Notes: a model not told the origin generated them from the sequence alone. DNA of 51,872 nucleotides from Gemmataceae bacterium (GCA_009691845.1 SIAJ01000034.1:1-51872); one strand, 5' to 3'. Positions 8,238 through 16,633 are shown, counted from the first letter of the stretch. Program-made: numbers and translations.

Positions 8238-9878
8238 ATGTCAAACACGACAACTTCGAAAGTCCTCGGCACCGCGTTCAACGTCATCGTTGGGCGAGAC
8301 AAAAAGCGTCACGCCCACGGCGATCCGACCCGCGAAGTCTTCGAGACTGTCGTGTTCGTCGTGGTTCTCGTGTTGATGCTGAAGCTCTTCGTGGCGGAGG
8401 CGTTCGTGATCCCAACTGGCTCGATGGCGAACACGTTGTGGGGCGACCAAGTGAAAGTGGAATGTCCGGAGTGTGGCGAGAGTTTTCCCGTTTCGGCCGC
8501 AGTCCGTTCGGGAAGACGAACGGTCCCCGGACGCACGAGTTGCCAGAATTGCGGCAACAGCTTTTCCCCAGCTAATGCAACCGATTGGAGCAGCGGTGAT
8601 CGCGTTCTTGTCGGAAAATATGAGTACCACGTTCGTGGCCCGCAGCGGTTCGATATTCCGGTTTTTCGGTTCCCGGAGTACCCTTACTCGGAAACTGAAC
8701 TCAGTGCCATGAATTACATCAAGCGTCTCGTCGGGCTGCCGGGTGAAACGATCGCCATCTACAAAGGCGATCTGTATCGCACCAAGGAACTGACGTATTC
8801 CGATCGCAAACCGGTTGATCGGCCAGAGGATTTGTGGAGGCTGCGCTGGCCCGGTCCCCTCTCTCCCACAGACAACGATCCAGGGATCAGGCAACTCGGC
8901 GACCCGAACATGTTCTATATTCCCTCACGCGATTACACGTATACGAATGCCCCAGAAGCGGTTGACCTCTTTCAAAAAGGCGGATTCGAACCCATCCGGA
9001 AAAACCCGGCTGAAATACTCGCAATGCGACGGTTGGTCTTCGATCTCGAGAAACTGCCAAGTTCCTTGAAGGGGGCACTCCGAACACGCTGGTATCCCGC
9101 TCCCGATGCAGGTGCCGGATGGGAGGATGCCGAACGTGGTTTTAAGCATTCCGGCGAGGCCACTGGCTGGCTTCGGTATCAGCACCTTGAGCCCGGCTGG
9201 GATACCGCACGGAACCCACCGAAGCAGCCTGCCGAGATCACCGACCACTTGGCCTACAACTCACCCCAGGGAGGATCGTACTGGGTGCCCGATCTGATCG
9301 TGGAATGCAAGGCCGAGTTTGGTTCGACAACGGATCGCCTAACGCTCGAACTCACAAAAGCGGGGGATAGGTTTCAGGCCGTGTTCGATGCGGGCGTTTG
9401 TCGGCTCTACCTCGCGAACGAGCACGAACTGGACAAGCCGAAGCTTCTCGCCGAGCAGCCAACCAAGATCACGACCGGCCGATTCGATCTCCGATTTGCG
9501 AACGTCGATTCACGCCTGACCGTTTGGGTCGATGGCAAGCCATTGCAGTTTGGCACGGCAAGCGATTACCCGTCACCCGATCGAGAGAATTTTGACAAAA
9601 AACCTGGCGATACCAACGAGCCTGCTCGCATCGGCGCAGTCGGGTCAATCACGATCTCGAAGCTCTCGCTTTGGCGGGATCTCTATTACACACCGGGCGA
9701 ACTTCAGACTGGTAATCTCGAGACGCACTACGTTCAGCCCGGCCACTATTTTTGTCTCGGCGACAATAGTGCGTCATCGGCCGACGGTCGCAGCTGGGGC
9801 CTTGTGCCCGATCGGCTGATGCTGGGCCGAGCCGTGGTGGTTTACTGGCCGCTCTCGCGAGTGCGGGTGATTAAGTAA
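8238..9878 (+). CDS. lepB: Signal peptidase I with zinc-ribbon and beta-sandwich insert (copy 2)
   Basis: A second signal peptidase I, 546 aa, twelve bases downstream of the first and clearly its paralog. A membrane segment at about residues 36-54 precedes catalytic Ser62 (IPTGSMANT); Lys162 lies in NYIKRLVGLPGE; the GDN block is in YFCLGDNSASSADGRSW near the C-terminus. It has the same four-Cys insert (Cys76, 79, 102, 105) and a still longer inserted region of about 300 residues, with a LamG-like stretch (DRLTLELTK, FDLRFANVDSRLTVWVDGK, ISKLSLWRDLYYT). All catalytic residues are present in both copies, so both are probably active, perhaps on different substrates. It starts at an ATG that follows GAAAGAACC. 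Confidence 0.93.
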   Translation: MSNTTTSKVLGTAFNVIVGRDKKRHAHGDPTREVFETVVFVVVLVLMLKLFVAEAFVIPTGSMANTLWGDQVKVECPECGESFPVSAAVRSGRRTVPGRTSCQNCGNSFSPANATDWSSGDRVLVGKYEYHVRGPQRFDIPVFRFPEYPYSETELSAMNYIKRLVGLPGETIAIYKGDLYRTKELTYSDRKPVDRPEDLWRLRWPGPLSPTDNDPGIRQLGDPNMFYIPSRDYTYTNAPEAVDLFQKGGFEPIRKNPAEILAMRRLVFDLEKLPSSLKGALRTRWYPAPDAGAGWEDAERGFKHSGEATGWLRYQHLEPGWDTARNPPKQPAEITDHLAYNSPQGGSYWVPDLIVECKAEFGSTTDRLTLELTKAGDRFQAVFDAGVCRLYLANEHELDKPKLLAEQPTKITTGRFDLRFANVDSRLTVWVDGKPLQFGTASDYPSPDRENFDKKPGDTNEPARIGAVGSITISKLSLWRDLYYTPGELQTGNLETHYVQPGHYFCLGDNSASSADGRSWGLVPDRLMLGRAVVVYWPLSRVRVIK

Positions 9879-9909
9879 AGTAGCCCGCACACTCCGTGTG
9901 CGGGCTACT
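9879..9909. repeat. GCACAC-TCC-GTGTGC hairpin, copy 1
   Basis: A perfect 14-bp inverted repeat (9879-9892 and 9896-9909) with a TCC loop starts on the base after the lepB copy 2 stop codon and ends 17 bases before the next start. The outer bases are AGTAG/CTACT. No T-run follows. The same core recurs at 10909, 13557 and 49148. Confidence 0.85.
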
Positions 9910-9926
9910 ATCGAGGATCTCGAATA

Positions 9927-10331
9927 ATGACCGGCGAAACCCAAATCCGCGTCCGCTACGCCGAGACGGATCGCATGGGCTTGCTTCACCATGCGAATTA
10001 CCTGGTCTATTTCGAGCAAGCTCGCACCGACTTGCTGCGTGGACAAGGCCTGACGTACAAGGACATGGAAGATCAGGGTTTCTTCCTGGTCATCACGAAC
10101 GTTGAAGTGAAATTCAAAAGTCCCGCTCGTTACGACGACGTGCTGACCATCCGCACCACGGTTTCGAGAACGACGCCGGTTCGGATCGAGCATGCCTATC
10201 ACGTTTCGTGTGATGGGCGGGCTGTTGCCGAAGGAAAGACCACTCTGGCGTGCGTGGATCGTGCCGGGAAATTGCAGGCGTTGCCGCAATGGTTTCAGGA
10301 TAGTCGCGCCGCTGCACGCTCCGCTTCGTAG
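9927..10331 (+). CDS. Acyl-CoA thioesterase, YbgC/4HBT family
   Basis: Hot-dog-fold thioesterase, 134 aa, hydrolysing acyl-CoA in the cytoplasm. The signature RYAETDRMGLLHHANYLVYF holds the catalytic Asp (residue 15) and the downstream helix; VEVKFKSPARYDDVLTIRT and the closing ACVDRAGKLQALP block are also typical of YbgC. In proteobacteria YbgC sits with tolQ, and here the next gene (39 bases on) is an ExbB/TolQ-like membrane protein, which may echo that arrangement. The specific acyl substrate cannot be read from the sequence. Confidence 0.92.
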   Translation: MTGETQIRVRYAETDRMGLLHHANYLVYFEQARTDLLRGQGLTYKDMEDQGFFLVITNVEVKFKSPARYDDVLTIRTTVSRTTPVRIEHAYHVSCDGRAVAEGKTTLACVDRAGKLQALPQWFQDSRAAARSAS

Positions 10332-10369
10332 AACCTCTCGGGTCGAGATCACTCTCACCCCGGTCACTC

Positions 10370-10909
10370 GTGCGTCGTTATCTCATCCAGACTCTGTTGC
10401 CGACATTCTTCTGCCTCGTGCCGGTGGCCGGTGCGACGCTCGTGGCCGCCGCGATTCCGGAAGAGGCGATGCGAGATTATCTTCGCCGCGTTCGCAACCA
10501 CCCCATCGATTGGCTGATTCTTGGGCTTGGCAGCGTGCTGTTTTTCTTCCAGATCATCTTGAGCTGGAAGGCAATGCGATGGAAAGGGGAAGATTTCGAC
10601 GAGGGAAGCGATCGCTGGCTAAATCACCTGGCAACGGCGGCCGAGTGGTTCCCGTTACTCGGGCTAATCGGCACCGTCGCGGCGATCTTGCAAACATTCA
10701 GTTCAATCGGGGCACCCGGTGCGACCCCGGAAGATACAGTTCCAAAAGAGATCATTCGCAAGTACGCCCCGGCCATCACGGCCACGGGCAGCGGGCTCTT
10801 CATGGCACTCATGAACATTTTGCCGACATGGGTGGTTGGACTTGGCCGTGATATGATCCGCTCCCTCGCGGGCGGGGCACCCCCGAAAAAAGGAGAAGCA
10901 AAGTCGTAG
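10370..10909 (+). CDS. MotA/TolQ/ExbB-like membrane protein
   Basis: A 179-residue protein with the GTG start at 10370. It has about four hydrophobic segments (near residues 5-28, 48-65, 92-110 and 138-156). The block WFPLLGLIGTVAAILQTF and the later YAPAITATGSGLFMALMNILP match the conserved core of proton-channel proteins in the MotA/TolQ/ExbB family. A partner of the ExbD/TolR/MotB type, needed for a working stator, is not next to it; the downstream gene is on the other strand. Its place after a YbgC gene suggests a Tol-like role, but this is inference. The C-terminus is short and basic. Confidence 0.82.
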   Translation: MRRYLIQTLLPTFFCLVPVAGATLVAAAIPEEAMRDYLRRVRNHPIDWLILGLGSVLFFFQIILSWKAMRWKGEDFDEGSDRWLNHLATAAEWFPLLGLIGTVAAILQTFSSIGAPGATPEDTVPKEIIRKYAPAITATGSGLFMALMNILPTWVVGLGRDMIRSLAGGAPPKKGEAKS

Positions 10910-10925
10910 GCACACCCCGTGTGCC
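10909..10925. repeat. GCACAC-CCC-GTGTGC hairpin, short copy 2
   Basis: A perfect 7-bp stem GGCACAC-CCC-GTGTGCC that begins within the stop codon of the ExbB-like gene and ends nine bases before the convergent DUF1501 stop. It is a shortened member of the family seen at 9879, 13557 and 49148; the outer TAG/CTA part pairs poorly here. Confidence 0.6.
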
Positions 10926-10933
10926 GTCGAAGC

Positions 10934-12259
10934 CTAAATCAGCACATCTCGAATCACATCGCCCCACGGAACGAGTTGAAATGGTCGTTCCAGGTTATCA
11001 CGCAATTCCAGGTCTTTCGATACACCCATGCAATGGTAAATCGTTGAGACGATGTCCGCCGGCGTGACCGGGTTGCTGGATGGCCGTCCGCCGATCTTGT
11101 CGCTGGCACCAAAAACGTGCCCGTTGCGGATGCCGCCGCCTGCCATCATCAGGCCGTAGCAAAAGTTCCAGTGATCCCGACCCGCGGCCGCGTTGACCTT
11201 TGGCGAGCGGCCGAATTCGCCCATCACGACGACCAGCGTTCTTTCGAACATTCCGCGTGCGATTAGGTCGTCGAGAAGGCTGGACACGGCCGCATCCAGT
11301 TGCGGCAAGAGTCGCGTCTTCAGCGAAACGAAGTTATTCCCGTGGGTGTCCCAGGTAGCGTTGGCATCGGGGGCCCAAGAAATGCAAGCCACCCGTGTGC
11401 CGGCTTCGATTAATCGGCGAGCGAGCAGCACGCTTTGCCCGTAAATATTGCGGCCATAAGCGTCGCGCGTTTTGGCCGATTCTTGTTCAAGTTGAAAGGC
11501 CCGCTGGGTGGCCGGTGCGGTCAGCAGATCGAAGGCTTTTTGCTGAATGGCATCGAGTTCACCGGTTGAGTTTCCTGTCACTTCACGCAGCAAGTCGCGT
11601 CGATCGCCAAGGCGAGTGACGGGCACATCCGAGGCCGGCGTGAGTTCCGGGACGCCAAAGTCCACCGCGTTCGGATCCTTGAGCACCCAAAGCGGATCAC
11701 GCGTTCGTCCGAGTAGCCCGCCGAAAAAACCCGGTTGCGGCGGCCCCCCTGCCCCTTCCTTCGTGATGAACGGCAAGGAAGCATAAGGAACCACCGAAGC
11801 CTTCGGAGGCCTCTGTTGTCCAACCACCGAACCGATGGCGGGGTAATCCGTCGGTTTGGTTCCGCCGCCGTTCTCGCCGCGATCGTGGCCGGTCAGCGCG
11901 GCATACACTGCGGCGGCATGGGCGTTATTGACACTGTGGTGGGCCGACCGGATGATCGTGCTGCGATGCACCAGCTTGGCCATGCGTGGCAAGTGTTCGG
12001 AAAACTGCACGCCCGGCAACGACGAGGCAATTGGCTTGAATTCGCCACGCACCTCGGCCGGCGCACCGGGCTTCATGTCCCACATGTCAAGGTGGCTAGG
12101 TCCGCCGTTTAAGAAGATGAGGATGCAAGAATCGGCAGTCGCTGGCGTGGCCAATGGCTCCGCACGCAGGAGTTGGGGTAATGAAAGCCCCATGCAGCCG
12201 ATCGAACCCACCTGCAGGAAATGGCGGCGACGTAGCATTCTCGAAATAGGATGATCCAT
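10934..12259 (-). CDS. DUF1501 protein, Tat-exported
   Basis: Member of the DUF1501 family, which is greatly expanded in planctomycetes and has an alkaline-phosphatase/sulfatase-like fold; its substrate is unknown. The N-terminus has a twin-arginine signal (RRRHFLQVG followed by IGCMGLSLPQLLRA). Typical blocks follow: ILIFLNGGPSHLDMWDMKP, FSEHLPRMAKLVHRSTIIRS, SVNNAHAAAVYAALTG, and near the end MGEFGRSPKVNAAAGRDHW. The ATG at 12259 is preceded by GGGGAG at good distance; the frame extends to 12322 without similarity. DUF1501 genes usually sit beside a DUF1549/DUF1553 cytochrome-type gene, which is absent here, so this is an orphan copy. 441 aa. Confidence 0.95.
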   Translation of the reverse strand: MDHPISRMLRRRHFLQVGSIGCMGLSLPQLLRAEPLATPATADSCILIFLNGGPSHLDMWDMKPGAPAEVRGEFKPIASSLPGVQFSEHLPRMAKLVHRSTIIRSAHHSVNNAHAAAVYAALTGHDRGENGGGTKPTDYPAIGSVVGQQRPPKASVVPYASLPFITKEGAGGPPQPGFFGGLLGRTRDPLWVLKDPNAVDFGVPELTPASDVPVTRLGDRRDLLREVTGNSTGELDAIQQKAFDLLTAPATQRAFQLEQESAKTRDAYGRNIYGQSVLLARRLIEAGTRVACISWAPDANATWDTHGNNFVSLKTRLLPQLDAAVSSLLDDLIARGMFERTLVVVMGEFGRSPKVNAAAGRDHWNFCYGLMMAGGGIRNGHVFGASDKIGGRPSSNPVTPADIVSTIYHCMGVSKDLELRDNLERPFQLVPWGDVIRDVLI

Positions 12260-12376
12260 ATTCTCCCCGCTCGAACCCTGGCTGGTTCCGAATCGTAACA
12301 CGGCTAGTTCGCTATTATACACCCTGTACCTGTTTTTTACTTCGCGAAGTTTTTTTCTCTACCTGGGGGCCCGCCC

Positions 12377-13534
12377 GTGTCGCGAGTTCGCATTGGCCGG
12401 TGGGCTCTATTGGTTCTCGTTCTGCTGATGCTGACGGCCTCGTTCGCCTATCCACAACCGGCCAAGAACTCGGCCGCCTCCGCGACGACTACGAAATCCG
12501 CGACAGCCACGGCCAAACCGGCAGAGGTTGTCGATGAGGGGGAGAAACTCGAATCCAAACTGGCCACGGTCATCACCGTCATCCTCGCCGTGGTTTGGGA
12601 AGCATTTCCGTTCGTGGTCCTCGGTGCCCTGGTCGCGGGCATGCTGGAGGAATTCGTACCTCAGCAGTGGATCACGAAGGTGATGCCGAAGAATAAATTT
12701 CTCGGCATCGCCATGGGTTGCTTGCTGGGCCTCTTGTTTCCGATGTGCGAGTGCGGCATCGTGCCAGTCATGCGCCGACTGCTTCGCAAGGGTGTTCCTC
12801 TGGGCACGTGCGTGGCCTACATGCTGGCGGGTCCGATCATCAACCCGATTGTCATCGCCAGCACCTGGATGGCCTTCAAGAATTACGGTCCCGAAGGGCA
12901 CTCGATCATCTTTTTGCGCATTGGCCTCGGGTTTGTAGTCGCCTTCCTGACCGCCGTAGCGGTGCAAGTTCAGTTTGCTCGCCGAGGTTACTCACTGCTG
13001 ACCCCGTTGGCCGTTCCGCCATCAGAGAAAGCATCACAGGCCGAGGGAAAAGAACAGGGGCAAGTTCATCCCGCCGAATTCCGGGCCGGAGAATCCAGGC
13101 CGCTCGGTCGCCGTATTGCGAACGTTGCGGAAACCTCGCTCCACGATTTCATCGACATCATGGTCTTTCTGTCTCTTGGTTCGTGCATGGCTGGAATCGC
13201 CCGAGCCTGGCTGATCCCCGACGACGCCCAGATGGCGAGTTTGTCGACGAACTATCCCGCAGCAGCGATTCTCATGCTGATGTTCACGGCCGTCGTCATG
13301 TGCCTGTGTAGCGAGGCCGACGCATTCGTTGCGGCCAGCTTCACGAAGCTGCACATGTCGGCGAAGATCGCTTTTCTGGTCATGGGTCCGATGTTCGACC
13401 TGAAACTGCTCTTAATGTTTACCCGCGTGTTTCGCAAGCGTGTGATTATCACGATTTTTCTGGGCGTTTCGATTCAAGTGTTTGTCTATTCGCTGCTCAC
13501 GTACTTCGTTTGGCAAGCATTGAATAAGTCCTAG
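12377..13534 (+). CDS. DUF318/YraQ-type permease
   Basis: A polytopic membrane protein (385 aa, GTG start) of the DUF318 (ArsP_1/YraQ/YcgR) permease family. An N-terminal hydrophobic leader is followed by an Ala/Thr/Lys-rich linker and then about eight membrane segments in two halves. The first half has the family hallmark LLFPMCECGIVPVMRRLL, with Cys124 and Cys126, followed by GTCVAYMLAGPIINPIVI; the second has MCLCSEADAFVAASF. Such cysteines suggest metal or metalloid handling in the family. The next gene encodes a DUF1980 protein, the usual partner (as in YcgR/YcgQ), so the pair is very likely one complex. Substrate unknown. Confidence 0.9.
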   Translation: MSRVRIGRWALLVLVLLMLTASFAYPQPAKNSAASATTTKSATATAKPAEVVDEGEKLESKLATVITVILAVVWEAFPFVVLGALVAGMLEEFVPQQWITKVMPKNKFLGIAMGCLLGLLFPMCECGIVPVMRRLLRKGVPLGTCVAYMLAGPIINPIVIASTWMAFKNYGPEGHSIIFLRIGLGFVVAFLTAVAVQVQFARRGYSLLTPLAVPPSEKASQAEGKEQGQVHPAEFRAGESRPLGRRIANVAETSLHDFIDIMVFLSLGSCMAGIARAWLIPDDAQMASLSTNYPAAAILMLMFTAVVMCLCSEADAFVAASFTKLHMSAKIAFLVMGPMFDLKLLLMFTRVFRKRVIITIFLGVSIQVFVYSLLTYFVWQALNKS

Positions 13535-13556
13535 TGCAACGGTAGCCGCGCCCCAT

Positions 13557-13587
13557 AGTAGTCGGCACGCGGAGTGTGCGGACTACT
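13557..13587. repeat. GCAC-GC-GGA-GTGTGC hairpin, copy 3
   Basis: Two 14-base arms (13557-13570 and 13574-13587) flank a GGA loop, with one mismatch and one G-T wobble. It is read in the opposite orientation to copy 1, the loop being GGA rather than TCC. It lies between the permease stop and the DUF1980 start, so it may adjust expression of the second gene. Confidence 0.75.
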
Positions 13588-13620
13588 TTGGGACTCTTCT
13601 ACAAATCAAAGGGGTCACAC

Positions 13621-14724
13621 ATGGCTCACGAACATTCCCATGGCGAAGGCGGCGGCAGTTACTTTGTCGATCAACTTTTCACGATCCTCAGTTGTGCCTC
13701 GTTCGGCGTCGTCGGCATTCTGCTTTACCAGATGCGAGACAAGGTTTTCTCGGTTCTGGTGGAAGGAGCACGCATTCGGATTGTGCTCTCCGAAGACTTG
13801 CTCTCGCCAGAGTTTTGGCCCTGGGTGGTGAGCGCCTGCGTGGGCGTGCTCGCTCTGACGCTGATCCGTGCCGTGGACGTTTGGCGAGCCGCCGGTGCCC
13901 TCGCACACAAACATGCGGAAAGCGAGAGCGCTCAGACCGGTCTGAATCTCGCTCCGCACGTTCACGACGAGAATTGCGGCCACGATCACTCGCATGGCCA
14001 TGCTCACAGTCATGGTCACGATCACGCACATGCCCATACAGATGATTGTGGCCACGATCATTCACACGACCACGCTCCCAGTCATGCCGCCCATGCGGAA
14101 GCAGAGGCAGAGGTGCACGATCATGGTTGGTCCCCCTGGAAATACATGGTGCTGGCCGGTCCAATCTTCCTCTCGCTGTTCCTGTGCTACGGTGGGATCA
14201 TCACGTTGCTCGCCCAGTTCAAGTACGACAAAATGCGTCAGGAAGGACTCGCGATGGATCGGGAGAGTGCAGGAAGCCTGAGTAACCCGAAACGCGATGG
14301 CCTCGCACTCCTGGCCGGCGGAATGGTCAAGTCGCATGTTCTCAGGAAGCAGACTTCAACAGGGATGAACTTGCGGTTCAAGGAACTTTCGGACATTGCG
14401 GCCGTCCCGATGCGGCACGACGAATTCGAGGGCGAAATCGGCATCATTCGTGGGCAATACTGGCCTCTCGGTCGCGGCACCGGCAACGAGTTCCAACTGT
14501 TTCGTCAGAACATCACCTGCTGCGGTGCGGATGCCGTCATTCTGCAGATTCGCATCGTTGCCCCCGAGCCAGTCCAGGGGATCAAGCAGGGTCAATGGGT
14601 TCAGGTGAAAGGCGTGATCTCATTCGCGCGTGGCTCGAGCGGCTGGGTCGGCGTGATTACGCTCGATAGCAATTCGGACATCAATCAGGATGTCGAGCCC
14701 ACCAACGACGTGGAGGGGACATGA
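13621..14724 (+). CDS. DUF1980/TIGR03943 membrane protein with His-rich loop
   Basis: Partner subunit of the preceding permease (YcgQ-type), 367 aa. It has membrane segments at about residues 18-36, 66-84 and 174-195, and a C-terminal soluble domain with the conserved block LFRQNITCCGADAVILQIRI. Between the second and third membrane segments, residues 113-168 are a loop with more than 20 histidines, in words such as GHDHSHGHAHSHGHDH, strongly suggesting binding of Zn, Ni or Co; the N-terminus (AHEHSHGEG) adds more. The start at 13621 has AGGGG upstream; the frame could begin at 13576 inside the hairpin. Its last four bases overlap the next start (ATGA). Confidence 0.88.
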   Translation: MAHEHSHGEGGGSYFVDQLFTILSCASFGVVGILLYQMRDKVFSVLVEGARIRIVLSEDLLSPEFWPWVVSACVGVLALTLIRAVDVWRAAGALAHKHAESESAQTGLNLAPHVHDENCGHDHSHGHAHSHGHDHAHAHTDDCGHDHSHDHAPSHAAHAEAEAEVHDHGWSPWKYMVLAGPIFLSLFLCYGGIITLLAQFKYDKMRQEGLAMDRESAGSLSNPKRDGLALLAGGMVKSHVLRKQTSTGMNLRFKELSDIAAVPMRHDEFEGEIGIIRGQYWPLGRGTGNEFQLFRQNITCCGADAVILQIRIVAPEPVQGIKQGQWVQVKGVISFARGSSGWVGVITLDSNSDINQDVEPTNDVEGT

Positions 14725-15272
14725 ACGATTCGGTCGATCAATTGCTCGCGGCCGCAAGCTTCGCGGCCCGAGCCCATCGCCATCAAATACGCAAAGACGG
14801 ACAGACGCCTTACGTTGCCCACCCGTTTCGTGTCTGCCTGATCGTTCGCCACGTCTTTGGCATCGACGACCCAGAATTCCTGATGGCCGCGTTGTTACAC
14901 GATACGATCGAAGATACAACCACCGACTTCGATGACCTGAGCGAGGCCTTCGGCGAGCGAGTTGCAGGCTACGTCGCGGCCCTTTCCAAAGATACGCGTT
15001 TGCCCGACGAAGCCCGCGAAGCGGCTTATATGGCCAACCTTGCCGTTGCCCCCGCACCCGTAAAAGTGTCAAAATTGGCGGACATTTACGACAATCTCCG
15101 CGATAGCAAGAGCCTCTCCGTCGGGCATCGAGAGCGAACAATCGGGCGTTCGCAACAATACCTCCAGGCTTTGGAGAAGGACCTGCCGGAGGTGGCCCGG
15201 CACCCGATGAGCCTGGTGCGGAAATTGATCGAAGAGATGCGAACAGCGGCTACAACCGCCAGGATTGCGTAA
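14721..15272 (+). CDS. HD-domain hydrolase, MESH1/SpoT-hydrolase-like
   Basis: A 183-residue HD phosphohydrolase with the size and motif layout of MESH1, the stand-alone (p)ppGpp/NADPH phosphatase. The metal ligands line up: His34 (VAHPFRV), His60-Asp61 in AALLHDTIEDTTTDFDDL, and Asp121 in KLADIYDNL, close to the His35, His61, Asp62 and Asp122 of human MESH1; the ED after HDTI supplies the catalytic pair. No synthetase domain is present. Its start overlaps the DUF1980 stop by four bases, so it is translationally coupled to a putative metal permease; these enzymes need Mn. Whether the substrate is ppGpp is inference. Confidence 0.88.
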   Translation: MNDSVDQLLAAASFAARAHRHQIRKDGQTPYVAHPFRVCLIVRHVFGIDDPEFLMAALLHDTIEDTTTDFDDLSEAFGERVAGYVAALSKDTRLPDEAREAAYMANLAVAPAPVKVSKLADIYDNLRDSKSLSVGHRERTIGRSQQYLQALEKDLPEVARHPMSLVRKLIEEMRTAATTARIA

Positions 15273-15362
15273 TACGACTTCATACCTACGGCTCATTATT
15301 CTGATTGTTTTGAAACTCTTTGCTTGCCGGAATGAGACCCGTTCTGAGATAATGACTGGATC

Positions 15363-15418
15363 GTAGGACAGGCTTCTCGGCCTGTCTCACCGACGACAGG
15401 CCGAGAAGCCTGTCCTAC
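15363..15418. repeat. Perfect 24-bp palindromic hairpin
   Basis: Arms 15363-15386 and 15395-15418 are perfect complements over 24 bp with an eight-base loop (TCACCGAC). The arms themselves contain the self-similar words GACAGGC and GGCCTGTC. It ends 14 bases before the next start codon and has no T-run. In RNA it would be an extremely stable structure close to the ribosome-binding region. Confidence 0.9.
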
Positions 15419-15432
15419 ATCGAGGCACACAT

Positions 15433-16632
15433 ATGTTGCGAGTCGGCCAACTTTGTTTGATGCTGTCTGCATTGGCGATTTCCCTGTTGCCAGCCGATAG
15501 TTCCGCGTGTCCGTTCTGCCCATCGGCGGGACAGACGTTGCTCGGCGAATCCAAGCAGGCTCACTTCATCGTCTTCGGCACCATGACCAACGCCGTTCGC
15601 GACAAGGACGACTTTGGCAAGGGCACGACCGATTTCGAGATCGACGTGGTTGTGAAGGACCACGAGTTCCTGAAGGGGAAAAAGAAAATCGTCCTCCAGC
15701 GGTACATTCCGCCGGATCCCAAGAACAAGACCAAGCATCTGGTGTTTTTCGAAATCTACAAAGGTGAGCCCGACCCGTATCGCGGCGAGGCTGTTGCTCC
15801 CGATAGCAAGATCGCCGAGTATCTGAAGGGCGCGATCGCCATCAAGGACAAGGACGTTCCGACGCGATTGTACTACTACCTCAAGAATTTTGATTCGGCC
15901 GACTGGGCGATCTCCGCAGATGCCTTTCAGGAATTCAGCAACGCGGACTACAAGGACGTTCGCGAAGCGACCAAGAAAATGGACCCGGACCATCTCCTCA
16001 AGATGCTCAAGGATCCGAACACTTCAATTGCTCGCTACGGACTCATCGGCATGTTGCTGGGGCATTGCGGTAAGGCCGAGGTTCATGGCAAAGCACTGCT
16101 CGAATTCGTGAACGATCCGAAAGTGAAGCAGGCCACCGGCCTCGACGGCTTGCTCGCAGGTTGCATCATGCTCGACCTCAAGAAGGGGATGGAGTTTGTC
16201 ACTGGCCTCATCAACGACAAGAACGAGGATTTTTTGATTCGCTATGCCTCACTACGATGCATGCGATTCTTTTTCGAATACCGCGACGATGTGGTCAAAA
16301 AAACCGACATCGTCAATGCGATGAAGCCCTTGCTCGATCAATCCGACATCGTTGACCTCGCCGTCGAGGATTTACGGAAGTGGCATCAGTGGGACCTGGC
16401 TCCGAAGTTGATCGCATTGTTCGACAAGCCGGCGTTCGACATTCCCATCGTCCAGAGGAGCATCATCAAGTTCGCCCTGGACGCGCCAGCCACCGACAAG
16501 AACGCTGCCGCCTTCCTGGAGCGAATGCGTTCCGACCAGAAGCAATCCGATCGCGTGAAAGACCTGGAGCAGCTTTTGGAACTGGAGAAGCCTCGCCCGC
16601 CGGAGCCGAAGAATCCCGCCAAGGATAAATAA
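15433..16632 (+). CDS. Secreted protein starting with CxxC, HEAT-like repeats (paralog 1)
   Basis: I do not recognise a named family. A signal peptide (about residues 1-25) is followed by Cys26 and Cys29 (CPFC), so the mature protein would begin with cysteine. Residues 40-130 are strand-rich (FIVFGTMTNAV, TDFEIDVVVKD, LVFFEIYKGEPDPYRGE), recalling NTR/TIMP-like OB-fold domains that also start with Cys, but this is only a pattern match. The rest to residue 380 is helical with Asp/Leu-rich units like HEAT repeats; a Pro/Lys tail closes it (399 aa). It is clearly homologous to the next gene along its whole length. No lipobox Leu is present, so it is probably soluble, not lipid-anchored. Confidence 0.82.
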   Translation: MLRVGQLCLMLSALAISLLPADSSACPFCPSAGQTLLGESKQAHFIVFGTMTNAVRDKDDFGKGTTDFEIDVVVKDHEFLKGKKKIVLQRYIPPDPKNKTKHLVFFEIYKGEPDPYRGEAVAPDSKIAEYLKGAIAIKDKDVPTRLYYYLKNFDSADWAISADAFQEFSNADYKDVREATKKMDPDHLLKMLKDPNTSIARYGLIGMLLGHCGKAEVHGKALLEFVNDPKVKQATGLDGLLAGCIMLDLKKGMEFVTGLINDKNEDFLIRYASLRCMRFFFEYRDDVVKKTDIVNAMKPLLDQSDIVDLAVEDLRKWHQWDLAPKLIALFDKPAFDIPIVQRSIIKFALDAPATDKNAAAFLERMRSDQKQSDRVKDLEQLLELEKPRPPEPKNPAKDK

Positions 16633-16633
16633 T

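Noticed and set aside
13970..14130. Short repeated units that could be taken for a CRISPR-like or tandem repeat array
   Set aside because: They encode the His-rich loop (CAC/CAT-GAC/GGC words) of the DUF1980 protein; there are no equal spacers.
15500..15520. A lipoprotein signal on the first CxxC secreted paralog
   Set aside because: The residues before the first Cys (SSA, and AQA in the second paralog) lack the Leu/Val at -3 expected of a lipobox.
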